From Arthrobacter sp. SLBN-100 (lineage in GTDB: Bacteria; Actinomycetota; Actinomycetes; Actinomycetales; Micrococcaceae), in the NCBI RefSeq assembly GCF_006715305.1, contig NZ_VFMY01000001.1, positions 2,790,001 through 2,854,000 of the forward strand: a stretch of DNA of 64,000 nucleotides, in the 5' to 3' direction. Made by a program: the position numbers and the translations under genes. Positions 51,206 to 58,918 of this stretch are shown here, one piece after another (within the stretch, counting starts at the first letter, position 1; the number at the start of each line of letters is the position of its first letter). Under the pieces are notes generated by a model. The model did no database searches. It had not been told where the DNA came from and worked only from the letters and a program-made list of their open reading frames with translations.

Positions 51206-53101
51206 TCAGGGGCGGTGGAGCGAGTCGTACTGGACGGCGTGGCGTACCGGTGCGTTGGGTGCGCCGTAGCCGTCATAGTTGCCGCGGCGTTCCACCATTT
51301 CAAAGAACACACTGCCCAAGGTGGCGGTGTAGAAATGGAGGAATTCCCCGCTGGCGTCCCGGTCGTACAGGAGGTTCAGCTCCTGGAGGGTGGCCAGGAA
51401 CCCCGGTTCCAGGTCGAAGCCGGCGTCCAGGTCCTCGTAGTAGTTGGCGGGAATCTGCAGGAACTCAAGGCCGCGGTCCCGGGCGGACCGCGCTGTGGAC
51501 ACGAGGTCGTCCACGGCGAACGCGATGTGTTCCTGGTAGGTTTTGCGGGCCTGCTGGGCCGGCGCCTGCTGCACGGGGGCGAGGTTCAGGACCAGCCGCA
51601 CGGCGCCGTCGGACGTCTGCATGACCTGCGAGCGGACCAGGCCGCTGGGGCTCGGAACTTCCGCGAACGGCTGCGGTTCCAGTGCCATCGCGCTGGTGTA
51701 GAAGAGGACGGCTTCGTCGAAGTGCTGCCAGGGCTGGGCCAGGTTCACGTGGTCGATGACCGCGTTCTGTCCTTTGCCGCCGTGTTCCAGCCCCTCGCCG
51801 AACTCGTGGGGCTCGCCGAATTCGTGCGTCCAGGCGGCGGTGCCGTCCGGGCTGCCCTGGCACAGGAAGATCTCGGTGGAGTCCGGGGCGGAGATGCCCT
51901 GGAAGACCTCCTCGTCGGCCTGGACCTTGCGGGCCACCACCGGCGCCTTGAGCTGCTGGGCCCGGGCGGAGGCAATCACGGGAGAATCGACGTCGAACCC
52001 CAGTGCGGCGATGGCCGGCTCGGCGTGGGTCGCGGCCTGTTCGTTGATGATCACGCGTGCCTGGCCCATGGTCCAGAGCTGGACGTCCTTGGTGCGGTGG
52101 CGGCCTTCGAAGGCGAAGCCGAGCTGGCCCAGGAGCTTTTCAAGCTGCGCCGTATCGTCCGCCTTGACCTCGGCAAAGTTGAAGCCCGCCGGTTCGCTCA
52201 CCTTGGGCAGCGTGGCCAGTTCCATGGGATAACGACGGCGGAGCCCGGCACCCGCGCCTGCGGCACCTTCGGCGGAGTCGTCTGCGAGCCACTTGGCGCT
52301 CTGTTCCTCCAGCCAGATCAGCGAGCGCATGGCGTCCACGGCGGTGCGTTCGACGTCGGACTGCCGGAAGACGTCATTGAAGACTTCCAGGGAGACCGGG
52401 CCGGTGTAGCCGGCGCGGACCACGTGGCCCATGAACTTGGCGAGCTCGAACTGGCCTTCGCCGGGGAACACCCGGTAGTGCCGGCTCCAGGACAGGACGT
52501 CCATGGAGAGCTTGGGGGCGTCAGCCACCTGGACGAAAAAGATCTTGTCCGCGTTGATCTTTTCGATCGGCGCGGTGTCCCAGTCGCGGGACAGGATGTG
52601 GAAGGAGTCCAGGCAGGTGCCGAAGTTGGGGTGGTCCACCATCTCCACCAGGCGGTAGGCGTGCTCGTAGTCGTTGACGTACTTGCCCCAGGCGAGGGCC
52701 TCGTACGCCACTTTGACGCCGTGGTCCCCGGCCAGTTCCGCGAGTTCGGAGAGCTGCGAGGCGCGGAGGTCATCGTCGTCGATGGTTGCGGTGGCGACGT
52801 TCGAGCAGACCAGGATGGTGTCCATGCCCAGGCGGGACATCAGCTTGAACTTCGCCTCGGCGCGCCGGAGATTGGCCTTCAGCAGGTCCGGTGTGACGCC
52901 GTCGAAGTCCCGGAAGGGCTGATAGAGGTCCAATCCCAGGCCGAGGTCGGCGGCCATGCTGCGCACGCCCTCCGGGCTTAGGGGTGATGTGACCAGGTCC
53001 TGCTCAAAAATCTCGATCCCGTCAAACCCGGCGATGGCGCAGGCCTGCATCTTTTCCTTCAGGGTGCCGGACAGGCAGACGGTGGCAATTCCGGTGCGCA
53101 T
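51206..53101 (-). CDS. qsuB: 3-dehydroshikimate dehydratase (QsuB-type, fused to an HPPD-like domain)
   Basis: The 631-residue two-domain protein has an N-terminal TIM-barrel sugar-phosphate-isomerase-like dehydratase (about 1-280; MRTGIATVCLSGTLKEKMQA; metal-site regions VKVAYEALAW, NFGTCLDSFHIL, SLEVFNDVFR). The C-terminal half is a vicinal-oxygen-chelate domain resembling 4-hydroxyphenylpyruvate dioxygenase (DHVNLAQPWQHFDEAVLFYT, FEMVERRGNYDGYG). It dehydrates 3-dehydroshikimate to protocatechuate, linking shikimate use to pcaHG. It starts overlapping the shikimate dehydrogenase stop (TGATG). Known in Corynebacterium as QsuB, with similar length. Confidence 0.92.
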   Translation of the reverse strand: MRTGIATVCLSGTLKEKMQACAIAGFDGIEIFEQDLVTSPLSPEGVRSMAADLGLGLDLYQPFRDFDGVTPDLLKANLRRAEAKFKLMSRLGMDTILVCSNVATATIDDDDLRASQLSELAELAGDHGVKVAYEALAWGKYVNDYEHAYRLVEMVDHPNFGTCLDSFHILSRDWDTAPIEKINADKIFFVQVADAPKLSMDVLSWSRHYRVFPGEGQFELAKFMGHVVRAGYTGPVSLEVFNDVFRQSDVERTAVDAMRSLIWLEEQSAKWLADDSAEGAAGAGAGLRRRYPMELATLPKVSEPAGFNFAEVKADDTAQLEKLLGQLGFAFEGRHRTKDVQLWTMGQARVIINEQAATHAEPAIAALGFDVDSPVIASARAQQLKAPVVARKVQADEEVFQGISAPDSTEIFLCQGSPDGTAAWTHEFGEPHEFGEGLEHGGKGQNAVIDHVNLAQPWQHFDEAVLFYTSAMALEPQPFAEVPSPSGLVRSQVMQTSDGAVRLVLNLAPVQQAPAQQARKTYQEHIAFAVDDLVSTARSARDRGLEFLQIPANYYEDLDAGFDLEPGFLATLQELNLLYDRDASGEFLHFYTATLGSVFFEMVERRGNYDGYGAPNAPVRHAVQYDSLHRP

Positions 53102-53982
53102 CAGGCGGCCACCTCTTCGGCGGCCACAAGCTCGAGGAAGTGGCTGCGCATGCGGTCCGGGTCAGGGTCGAGGCCGGTGAAGATGCGGAAGGCGTCGGCG
53201 GCCTGGCCTACTGCCATCCGGCCGCCGTCCAGCACCTCGCAGCCCTTGGCCCGGGCGCCCCGGACCAGTTCGGTGTCGATGGGGCGGTAGACGATGTCCG
53301 CCACCCAATGCCGGGACTCCACAAGTTCCAGGTCCAGTGGCACGCCGGGGTGGGCGGCCATGCCTATAGGCGTGCAGTGCACCAGGCCGTCGGCGAGGGG
53401 CATCAGTTGCGGCAGCTCCGCCGTCGTCCGCGCCATGACGGTGCTGTCCGGGAAGAAGCCGGCCAGCTCCCCTGCCCTCGCGGCGGCACGTGCGGGATCC
53501 ACGTCCACCAGGTCCAGCGCCTTCACGCCGGCGGTGAGCAGGGCGTACGCCACGGCGGAACCGGCGCCGCCGGCACCCAACTGCACCACGCGGTCCAGCT
53601 TCGCGCCGGGAAGGCCGGATGCCAAAGCGGCGGCAAAGCCCGAGAAGTCAGTGTTGTGGCCAATGAGGCGGCCGTCCTCGATCACCACGGTGTTGACTGC
53701 GCCGAGCCGGAGGGCATCCGGGGACACCTCATCAAGGTGCTGCAGGACCAGCTGTTTGCAGGGGTGGGTGATGTTCAGGCCGTTGAAACCGAGGCTGCGG
53801 GCGCTGTGGAGCAGCTGGCCGACGGACTCGCCGGGAAGGCCCAGCTCCAGAAGGTCGATGGGACGGTACAGGTAGCGCAGGCCCTGCACGTCCCCTTCGC
53901 GTTCGTGCATGGGCGGGGTGAGTGACGGCATTACGCCGTCGCCGACCAGTCCCACAAGGTAGGACTCAGTTCGATTGCTCAT
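53101..53982 (-). CDS. qsuD: Quinate/shikimate dehydrogenase (AroE family, catabolic)
   Basis: The 293-residue enzyme oxidises shikimate (or quinate) at C3. It has the AroE substrate motifs NITHPCKQLVLQHLDEVS (catalytic Lys), GAVNTVV and HNTDFSGFAAAL. The nucleotide loop VVQLGAGGAGSAVAYALL is followed by DLVDVDPARA, an Asp-containing loop suiting NAD rather than NADP. First gene of the qsuD-qsuB-pca run, with AAAGGAG about 8 nt upstream. Its context suggests degradation; a biosynthetic aroE is expected elsewhere. Confidence 0.88.
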   Translation of the reverse strand: MSNRTESYLVGLVGDGVMPSLTPPMHEREGDVQGLRYLYRPIDLLELGLPGESVGQLLHSARSLGFNGLNITHPCKQLVLQHLDEVSPDALRLGAVNTVVIEDGRLIGHNTDFSGFAAALASGLPGAKLDRVVQLGAGGAGSAVAYALLTAGVKALDLVDVDPARAAARAGELAGFFPDSTVMARTTAELPQLMPLADGLVHCTPIGMAAHPGVPLDLELVESRHWVADIVYRPIDTELVRGARAKGCEVLDGGRMAVGQAADAFRIFTGLDPDPDRMRSHFLELVAAEEVAA

Positions 53983-54056
53983 CCGTGCAGCTCCTTTGAT
54001 ACGGCACCGGGCAGGTGGCGCAGCCTGTGGCGTGCACGGCCGGACCGGTGTTAGGG

Positions 54057-54108
54057 ATTACAGTACAACAGTTGTTCACTTGTTGCACGCTTGTTCTAGA
54101 TACGAACA
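54057..54108 (-). promoter_or_regulatory. qsuD promoter region with repeated TTGTT / GAACA elements
   Basis: The 177-nt gap holds ACAAC-A-GTTGT (54065-54075) and TGTTC-N7-GAACA (54092-54108), with three TTGTT repeats between 54072 and 54095. A -10-like TGTAAT lies on the minus strand at 54062-54057 without a good -35, as expected for an activator-dependent promoter. Confidence 0.5.
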
Positions 54109-54159
54109 TTTGCTGAAGGTGGCCCTGGCGCTAGGGCCCCCTTCGCGAGCGGGAGTCCG

Positions 54160-54987
54160 CTACCGCTGCGGCAGCCTGGCCGACAGTTCGGCCGCAGCCT
54201 CCTGCAGCAGCGGCACATGGGCAACCAACGCCTCGACGCTCAGGCGGAAGACGGGGACGGCCGTAGCCAGGGAGGCGAAAGCGTGGCCCTGGGAATTGAA
54301 GACGGGAACAGCAACAGCGCGCATGCCGAGTTCATTCTCCTCATCCATCAGGGCGTAGCCGCGGCTGCGGACCTGGTCGATCTCCGCCCGGAAGGCGTCC
54401 CGGTCCGTAATGGAAAACCCTGTCAGGGGCTCGAGCTCCAGCTCCTCCACCAGGCGCTGGCGCTCGGCGTCCTCGGCGAAGGCCACCAGCGCCTTGCCCA
54501 CCGAGGTGGTGTGGAGCGCCCCGAGATGCCCGGGGTCGCTGGTCACGCGGAACGTCTGCGGCCCATCCACCTTGTTGACGGTGAGGTGGTGATGGCCGTC
54601 CCGGACGCTGAGGATAGTGGCCTCCCCGGTCTGCTCCGTGACGCGGCGCAGCACGGGCAGGGCCGCTCCGGCAAAACCGTGATGGCTTGAGACTCGCTGG
54701 CCCAGTTGGAAAATCCGCAGCCCCAGGTGGTAGCGGCGGCCGTCGGGCTCGTAGTCAACAAAACCGTCCCGGGTCAGCGAACCCAGCAGGCGGTAGGTGG
54801 TACTGAACGGCAGCTGCGCCCTCCGCGAGATCTCCGCAGCATTGGCGCCGCGCGGCTCCTCCCCCAGGAGGACCAGGAGGCCCAGGGCCTTGCCCACCAT
54901 GTCCGTGCGGTCCGCGGACCGCCCTGCCTTAGGCGGGTTTTCGTCAGCGGCAACATCATCGGGCGCTGTGGCTTGGTTCACACTCAT
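54160..54987 (-). CDS. IclR family regulator at the head of the shikimate/protocatechuate run
   Basis: The 275-residue protein has winged-helix ANAAEISRRAQLPFSTTYRL (LLGSLTRDGFVDY) and an effector domain with HTTSVGKALVAFAEDAERQR and YALMDEENELGMRAVAVPVF. The start at 54987 (MSVNQAT) is used; the frame to 55017 lacks support. It lies between qsuD and the divergent transporter, so it is the likely regulator of both, with 3-dehydroshikimate, shikimate or protocatechuate as possible effectors. The N-terminal 35 residues are acidic and disordered-looking. Confidence 0.88.
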   Translation of the reverse strand: MSVNQATAPDDVAADENPPKAGRSADRTDMVGKALGLLVLLGEEPRGANAAEISRRAQLPFSTTYRLLGSLTRDGFVDYEPDGRRYHLGLRIFQLGQRVSSHHGFAGAALPVLRRVTEQTGEATILSVRDGHHHLTVNKVDGPQTFRVTSDPGHLGALHTTSVGKALVAFAEDAERQRLVEELELEPLTGFSITDRDAFRAEIDQVRSRGYALMDEENELGMRAVAVPVFNSQGHAFASLATAVPVFRLSVEALVAHVPLLQEAAAELSARLPQR

Positions 54988-55038
54988 ACCTCGATGTTGC
55001 CACATTGTGAGAGCCATTGCTACTGGGTGATTATTTTA

Positions 55039-55044
55039 TTGACA
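55039..55044 (+). promoter_or_regulatory. Possible -35 TTGACA in the regulator/transporter divergent gap
   Basis: TTGACA (55039-55044) lies in a 229-nt divergent gap, but no good -10 stands 16-18 nt on. Read on the other strand the same bases give TTGTCA for the regulator gene. Weak evidence only. Confidence 0.25.
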
Positions 55045-55216
55045 AGTGACTGCCCTCACAGCCATCATTGCTGTATCGCACAAGTAGCTCCCACCATGTG
55101 GCTGCTGTCCGCGTTCTCCCGCCCCTGCAGGCGTGCCGCCCGAAAGGCAACACCTGGGCCGTGCCGGCGGAAGCCCCGATCCATCCGCGACAAAGTCGTC
55201 ACATCAAAGGAACTCC

Positions 55217-56536
55217 ATGAGCCAGATACTTCCGTCCGCCGAGCCAGGCATCGCTGCCCCGGCCGGGACGCCGAAGAAGGCAGCCCTCGCCAGCTTCCTG
55301 GGCAGCGCCGTCGAATACTACGACTTCTTCATTTTCGGTTCCGCCGCCGCCCTGATCTTCCCCAAGGTCTTCTTCCCGGATGCTGACGCGAACGCGGCCA
55401 TCATGTCCTTCGCCACCTTCGGCTTCGCCTACGTGGCCCGTCCCGTCGGCGCCGTCATTTTGGGCCACTTTGGCGACAGGGTGGGACGGCGGAAGGTCCT
55501 GATGTTCACCCTTCTCCTGATGGGTGCCTCGACCTTCCTGATCGGCTGCCTCCCCGATTTCAACACCGTCGGCTGGTGGGCCCCCGCCCTGCTGGTCCTC
55601 GCCCGCCTGTGCCAGGGCCTCTCCGCTGCCGGAGAGCAGGCCGGTGCTTCCTCGATGACGCTGGAACACGCTCCGGACAACCGCCGCTCCTTCTTCACGT
55701 CCTGGACCCTCACCGGCACCCAGGGCGGCCAGATCCTCGCAGCCCTCGTCTTCATCCCCGTCCTCGCCCTGCCTGACGAGATCAAGTACGGCATCGGCTG
55801 GCGCATCCCCTTCTGGCTCAGCGCCGTCGTCGTTGTCGTGGCGTTCTTCATCCGCCGCACCCTGCACGAGCCCCCGGCCTTCGAAGAAGCCCAGAAGTCC
55901 GCCCAGATCTCCAAGCTCCCCGTCGCAGACCTCCTCAAGGGCCATTGGCGCGACGTCCTGCGCGTTATCTGCTGCGCCTTCATCGCTGCAGTCTCCACAG
56001 TTTTCGGCACCCTCGCCATCAGCTACGCAAAGACCGTTGCCGGCGTGGACGGCACCACCACCCTCTGGCTCGTGGTCGGCGCCAACCTCGTGGCCCTCGG
56101 CACCCAGCCGCTGTTCGGCAAGCTCGCCGACAAGATCGGCCGCAAGCCCGTCTTCATCTACGGCGCCCTGGCCAGCGCCGCCCTGACCCCCGTCTTCCTG
56201 CTCAGCCTCGAATCCGGCAGCGTGCCGCTGATGTTCCTCGCCGCCATCGGCTTCTTCTCCTTCGGCTACGCGGCCTCCAACGCCGTCTGGCCGTCCTTCT
56301 ACGCCGAGATGTTCAGCACCAAGGTGCGCTTCTCCGGCCTGGCCATCGGCACCCAGCTCGGCTTCCTGATGGCCGGCTTCGCCCCGGCCATCGTGGCAGC
56401 CATGGGCGGCATCAAGCCCGGCGGCTGGGTCCAGATCAGCATCTTCACCGCCATCATCTGCACAGTCGCAGCCGTCTCAGCCCTCACCGCCAAGGAAACC
56501 TTCAAGGTACCCACCAAGCAGCTCGGCCTGAAGTAA
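55217..56536 (+). CDS. MHS-family MFS transporter, probable shikimate/aromatic acid importer
   Basis: This 439-residue, twelve-span major facilitator of the metabolite:H+ symporter subgroup has GSAVEYYDFFIFGSAAALIF in the first span, the loop motif LGHFGDRVGRRKVL and its repeat FGKLADKIGRKPVF. MHS relatives import shikimate, 2-oxoglutarate, proline betaine or aromatic acids. Being divergent from the IclR/qsuD/qsuB genes favours shikimate, quinate or protocatechuate uptake. Start 55217 follows AAAGGA; upstream in-frame sequence has no transporter-like content. Confidence 0.88.
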   Translation: MSQILPSAEPGIAAPAGTPKKAALASFLGSAVEYYDFFIFGSAAALIFPKVFFPDADANAAIMSFATFGFAYVARPVGAVILGHFGDRVGRRKVLMFTLLLMGASTFLIGCLPDFNTVGWWAPALLVLARLCQGLSAAGEQAGASSMTLEHAPDNRRSFFTSWTLTGTQGGQILAALVFIPVLALPDEIKYGIGWRIPFWLSAVVVVVAFFIRRTLHEPPAFEEAQKSAQISKLPVADLLKGHWRDVLRVICCAFIAAVSTVFGTLAISYAKTVAGVDGTTTLWLVVGANLVALGTQPLFGKLADKIGRKPVFIYGALASAALTPVFLLSLESGSVPLMFLAAIGFFSFGYAASNAVWPSFYAEMFSTKVRFSGLAIGTQLGFLMAGFAPAIVAAMGGIKPGGWVQISIFTAIICTVAAVSALTAKETFKVPTKQLGLK

Positions 56537-56581
56537 CCCTTTCGCCCCACTGGAAGCGCATTCCAGCCCGGCTTTCAGACC

Positions 56582-56621
56582 GGAAAGCCCGCCATTCCCC
56601 CAAATGGCGGGCTTTCCTTTT
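56582..56621 (+). terminator. Strong rho-independent terminator after the MFS transporter gene
   Basis: Perfect 15-bp stem GGAAAGCCCGCCATT (56582-56596) / AATGGCGGGCTTTCC (56603-56617), 6-nt loop, then TTTT. With its A-rich left side it may also serve the convergent ligase gene. Confidence 0.92.
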
Positions 56622-56654
56622 CATAAACCGGGCTGTTCCGGCACCTCGTGCCCC

Positions 56655-57740
56655 CTACGGCCGTCCGGTCTCCAGCACCGAGGCAAGGTCAAAGCTGACG
56701 GGTTCCTCCAGCTGCGCGTAGGTGCACGATTCCGGGTCCCGGTCCGGCCGCCAGCGGTTGAACTGGGCAGTGTGCCGGAACCGGTCGCCCTCCATGTGGT
56801 CGTACCGGACCTCCACCACGAGGTCGGGCCGCAGCGGCACGAAGGACAGGTCCTTGCCGGCGCTCCAGCGGCTGCCTTCGGCATTGCGGGGGGTCCGTTC
56901 GCCTTCCTCCTGCTTGCCCCACGCCCACGGATGGTCGTCGAAGCCGGTGACCATCGGCTGCAGCTCCTGAAACAGCTCTTGGCGGCGCTTCATCGGGAAG
57001 GCTCCGATCACGCCCACGCTGGCCAGGCCGCCGTCCTCCTTGTACAAACCGAGCAGCAGCGAGCCGATGGCGTCCGGCCCGCTCTTGTGCAGCCGGTAGC
57101 CGGCCACCACGCAGTCGGCGGTGCGCTCGTGCTTGGTCTTGAACATCACCCGCTTGTCGGGCTCGTACCGCCCGTCCAGGCGTTTGGCCACCACCCCGTC
57201 CAGCCCCGCGCCCTCAAACTGCTCAAACCACCGGCGGGCCGTGTCCTTGTCCGTAGTGGCCGCGGTGAGGTGGACGGGTGCCTGGCTGGCGGCGAGGGCC
57301 TTCTCAAGTGCCGTCCGCCGTTCCGTGAAAGGCCGTTGCGTGTAGTCGTCCCCGCCCAGGGCCAGCAGGTCAAACGCCACGAATGAGGCAGGGGTCTGCG
57401 CCGCGAGCAGCTTCACCCGGCTGGCCGCGGGATGGATCCGCTGCTGGAGGGCGTCGAAATCCAGCCGGTCGCCGGACGGGCCGATCAGGATAATCTCGCC
57501 GTCCACCACGCACCGCGGCGGCAGGTTCTCCTTCAAGGCTTCCACGAGTTCAGGGAAGTAGCGGGTCATGGGCTTTTCGTTGCGGCTGCCGATCTCCAGG
57601 TCATCGCCGTCGCGGAAGATGATGGACCGGAAACCGTCCCACTTGGGCTCATAGCTGAGATCGCCTTCCGGGATGCCGCTGACGGCCTTGGCGAGCATGG
57701 GCGGGACGGGCGGCATCACGGGAAGTTCCATGTTGCCCAT
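56655..57740 (-). CDS. ATP-dependent DNA ligase (LigC/LigD-ligase type)
   Basis: The 361-residue ligase has adenylated Lys33 in motif I (EPKWDGFRS), motif III-like FVAFDLLAL, motif IV DGVVAKRLDGRY and motif V FKTKHERTADCVVAGY. An OB-fold C terminus follows. This size fits LigC-like ligases and the ligase domain of LigD. With the free LigD-type polymerase at 8172 it could form a split NHEJ set; alternatively it repairs gaps alone. ATG at 57740 or 57731 is possible. It is convergent with the transporter gene. Confidence 0.92.
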   Translation of the reverse strand: MGNMELPVMPPVPPMLAKAVSGIPEGDLSYEPKWDGFRSIIFRDGDDLEIGSRNEKPMTRYFPELVEALKENLPPRCVVDGEIILIGPSGDRLDFDALQQRIHPAASRVKLLAAQTPASFVAFDLLALGGDDYTQRPFTERRTALEKALAASQAPVHLTAATTDKDTARRWFEQFEGAGLDGVVAKRLDGRYEPDKRVMFKTKHERTADCVVAGYRLHKSGPDAIGSLLLGLYKEDGGLASVGVIGAFPMKRRQELFQELQPMVTGFDDHPWAWGKQEEGERTPRNAEGSRWSAGKDLSFVPLRPDLVVEVRYDHMEGDRFRHTAQFNRWRPDRDPESCTYAQLEEPVSFDLASVLETGRP

Positions 57741-57761
57741 TCTTGCCCCGCGACCGCCCCT

Positions 57762-57809
57762 GGCGGAAGACCGGCGGAAGACCGGCGGAAGACCGGCGGA
57801 AGACCGGCG
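57762..57809. repeat. 11-bp tandem repeat, four copies plus a partial
   Basis: GGCGGAAGACC is repeated exactly at 57762, 57773, 57784 and 57795, then GGCG. It fills the 70-nt gap between the AEC transporter stop (57811) and the ligase start (57740). Confidence 0.9.
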
Positions 57810-57810
57810 C

Positions 57811-58734
57811 TCAGCCCGCCAGCAGCCAGACGATGAGGATCAGTGCCGGGGCTGCCGCCGCCGTGGAAAGGAGGATGGTTTCCCGGGCCACCGCCACCCC
57901 GCGGCCGTACTTGCCCGCGAACAGGAACACGTTCTGGGCCGAGGGAAGCGCCGCCATGAGCACCACGCCCAGGAGCATGTGCTGCTCCAGGTTGAACAGG
58001 AACCGCCCGACGACGAACGCCAGCGCCGGCATCACCGCAGACTTCAGCGCGGTGGCGGTCAGGATTTCCGCGGTATGCCCGCCGCTTTGCAGCATGCGCG
58101 AGCCGTGCAGGGACATGCCAAAGGCCAGCAGCACCACCGGGACGGCCGCCCCGCCCAGGAGTGTCAGCGGCGCCATCACAGGATCGGGAAGCTCCACCTT
58201 GAACGCCGCAAGGACAACGCCCAACAGCGAGGCGATGATCATGGGATTCCGGAACGGTTGGGTCAGCAGAAGGCGCGGAGAAAAACGCCCGGCGGCGGAA
58301 AGGTCCAGCAGGGTGAGGACCAGCGGCGCGAAGAGGAGCAGCTGGACCAGCAGGACCGGCGCCACCGGGGTTGCGTCGCCCAGGGCGTACAGCGTGATGG
58401 GGATGCCGATGTTGTTGGCGTTGACGTAGGAACTGGCCATCGCCCCGATGGCGGTTTCGGCCAATGGCCGCCGGAACCACAGCCGGCTCGCCGCCACATA
58501 CAGCAGGGAAGTCGCGGCAGCCGTGATCATGGCGAGCGGAACGTAGGCGGAGAACACCACCGTCAGGTCGGATTCGAGGACCACGGTGAACAGCAGCACC
58601 GGGTTGGTGATGAAGAAGGCGGTTCGGGTCAGCGCCGAGACTGTGGGCTCCCCGCCCAACCCGCACCGGGCAGCGATGTAGCCCACCGCAATAACGACGC
58701 CGATCACCGCCAGCCCGATCAGCACACCGCCCAC
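57811..58734 (-). CDS. AEC family transporter (auxin efflux carrier type)
   Basis: The 307-residue protein has about ten hydrophobic segments in the AEC (PF03547-type) arrangement. The N-terminal half carries AFFITNPVLLFTVVLESDL and the diagnostic loop SSYVNANNIGIPITLYALGD; the C-terminal half repeats the theme with VVLMAALPSAQNVFLFAGKY. Family members export organic acids such as malate or auxin-like compounds. It uses a GTG start with GGAAG upstream. The gap to the divergent flavin enzyme contains a palindrome at 58795-58807. Confidence 0.88.
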   Translation of the reverse strand: MGGVLIGLAVIGVVIAVGYIAARCGLGGEPTVSALTRTAFFITNPVLLFTVVLESDLTVVFSAYVPLAMITAAATSLLYVAASRLWFRRPLAETAIGAMASSYVNANNIGIPITLYALGDATPVAPVLLVQLLLFAPLVLTLLDLSAAGRFSPRLLLTQPFRNPMIIASLLGVVLAAFKVELPDPVMAPLTLLGGAAVPVVLLAFGMSLHGSRMLQSGGHTAEILTATALKSAVMPALAFVVGRFLFNLEQHMLLGVVLMAALPSAQNVFLFAGKYGRGVAVARETILLSTAAAAPALILIVWLLAG

Positions 58735-58794
58735 AAGAGGTACTTCCTTCCGCTTCCGCTGCCTGCGCAGGCCTTCGGCGAAGCGCAGTACTAC

Positions 58795-58817
58795 AAGTTA
58801 CAAACTTATCTGACAAG
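58795..58817 (-). promoter_or_regulatory. Palindrome in a possible AEC gene promoter
   Basis: AAGTT-ACA-AACTT (58795-58807) falls in the 17-nt spacer between a TTGTCA -35 and a TAGTAC -10 on the minus strand, a layout suited to repression. The -10 is weak (3 of 6). Confidence 0.4.
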
Positions 58818-58918
58818 TCCGCGGCCGGTGCACCACGCCGCGTCCGGCACCGCCGGGCGGGAAACCCTGGCCCCCGAAACCCTCGACACAGTACCGGCCC
58901 GGACGGTAGAGGTTAAGG

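Noticed and set aside
51215..52981. 588-residue plus-strand open frame across qsuB
   Set aside because: Exact antisense of a clear QsuB gene; long open frames on the opposite strand are common at high G+C. Composition is not protein-like.
57762..57809. Possible CRISPR array
   Set aside because: Units are 11 bp, contiguous and without spacers; it is a tandem repeat.
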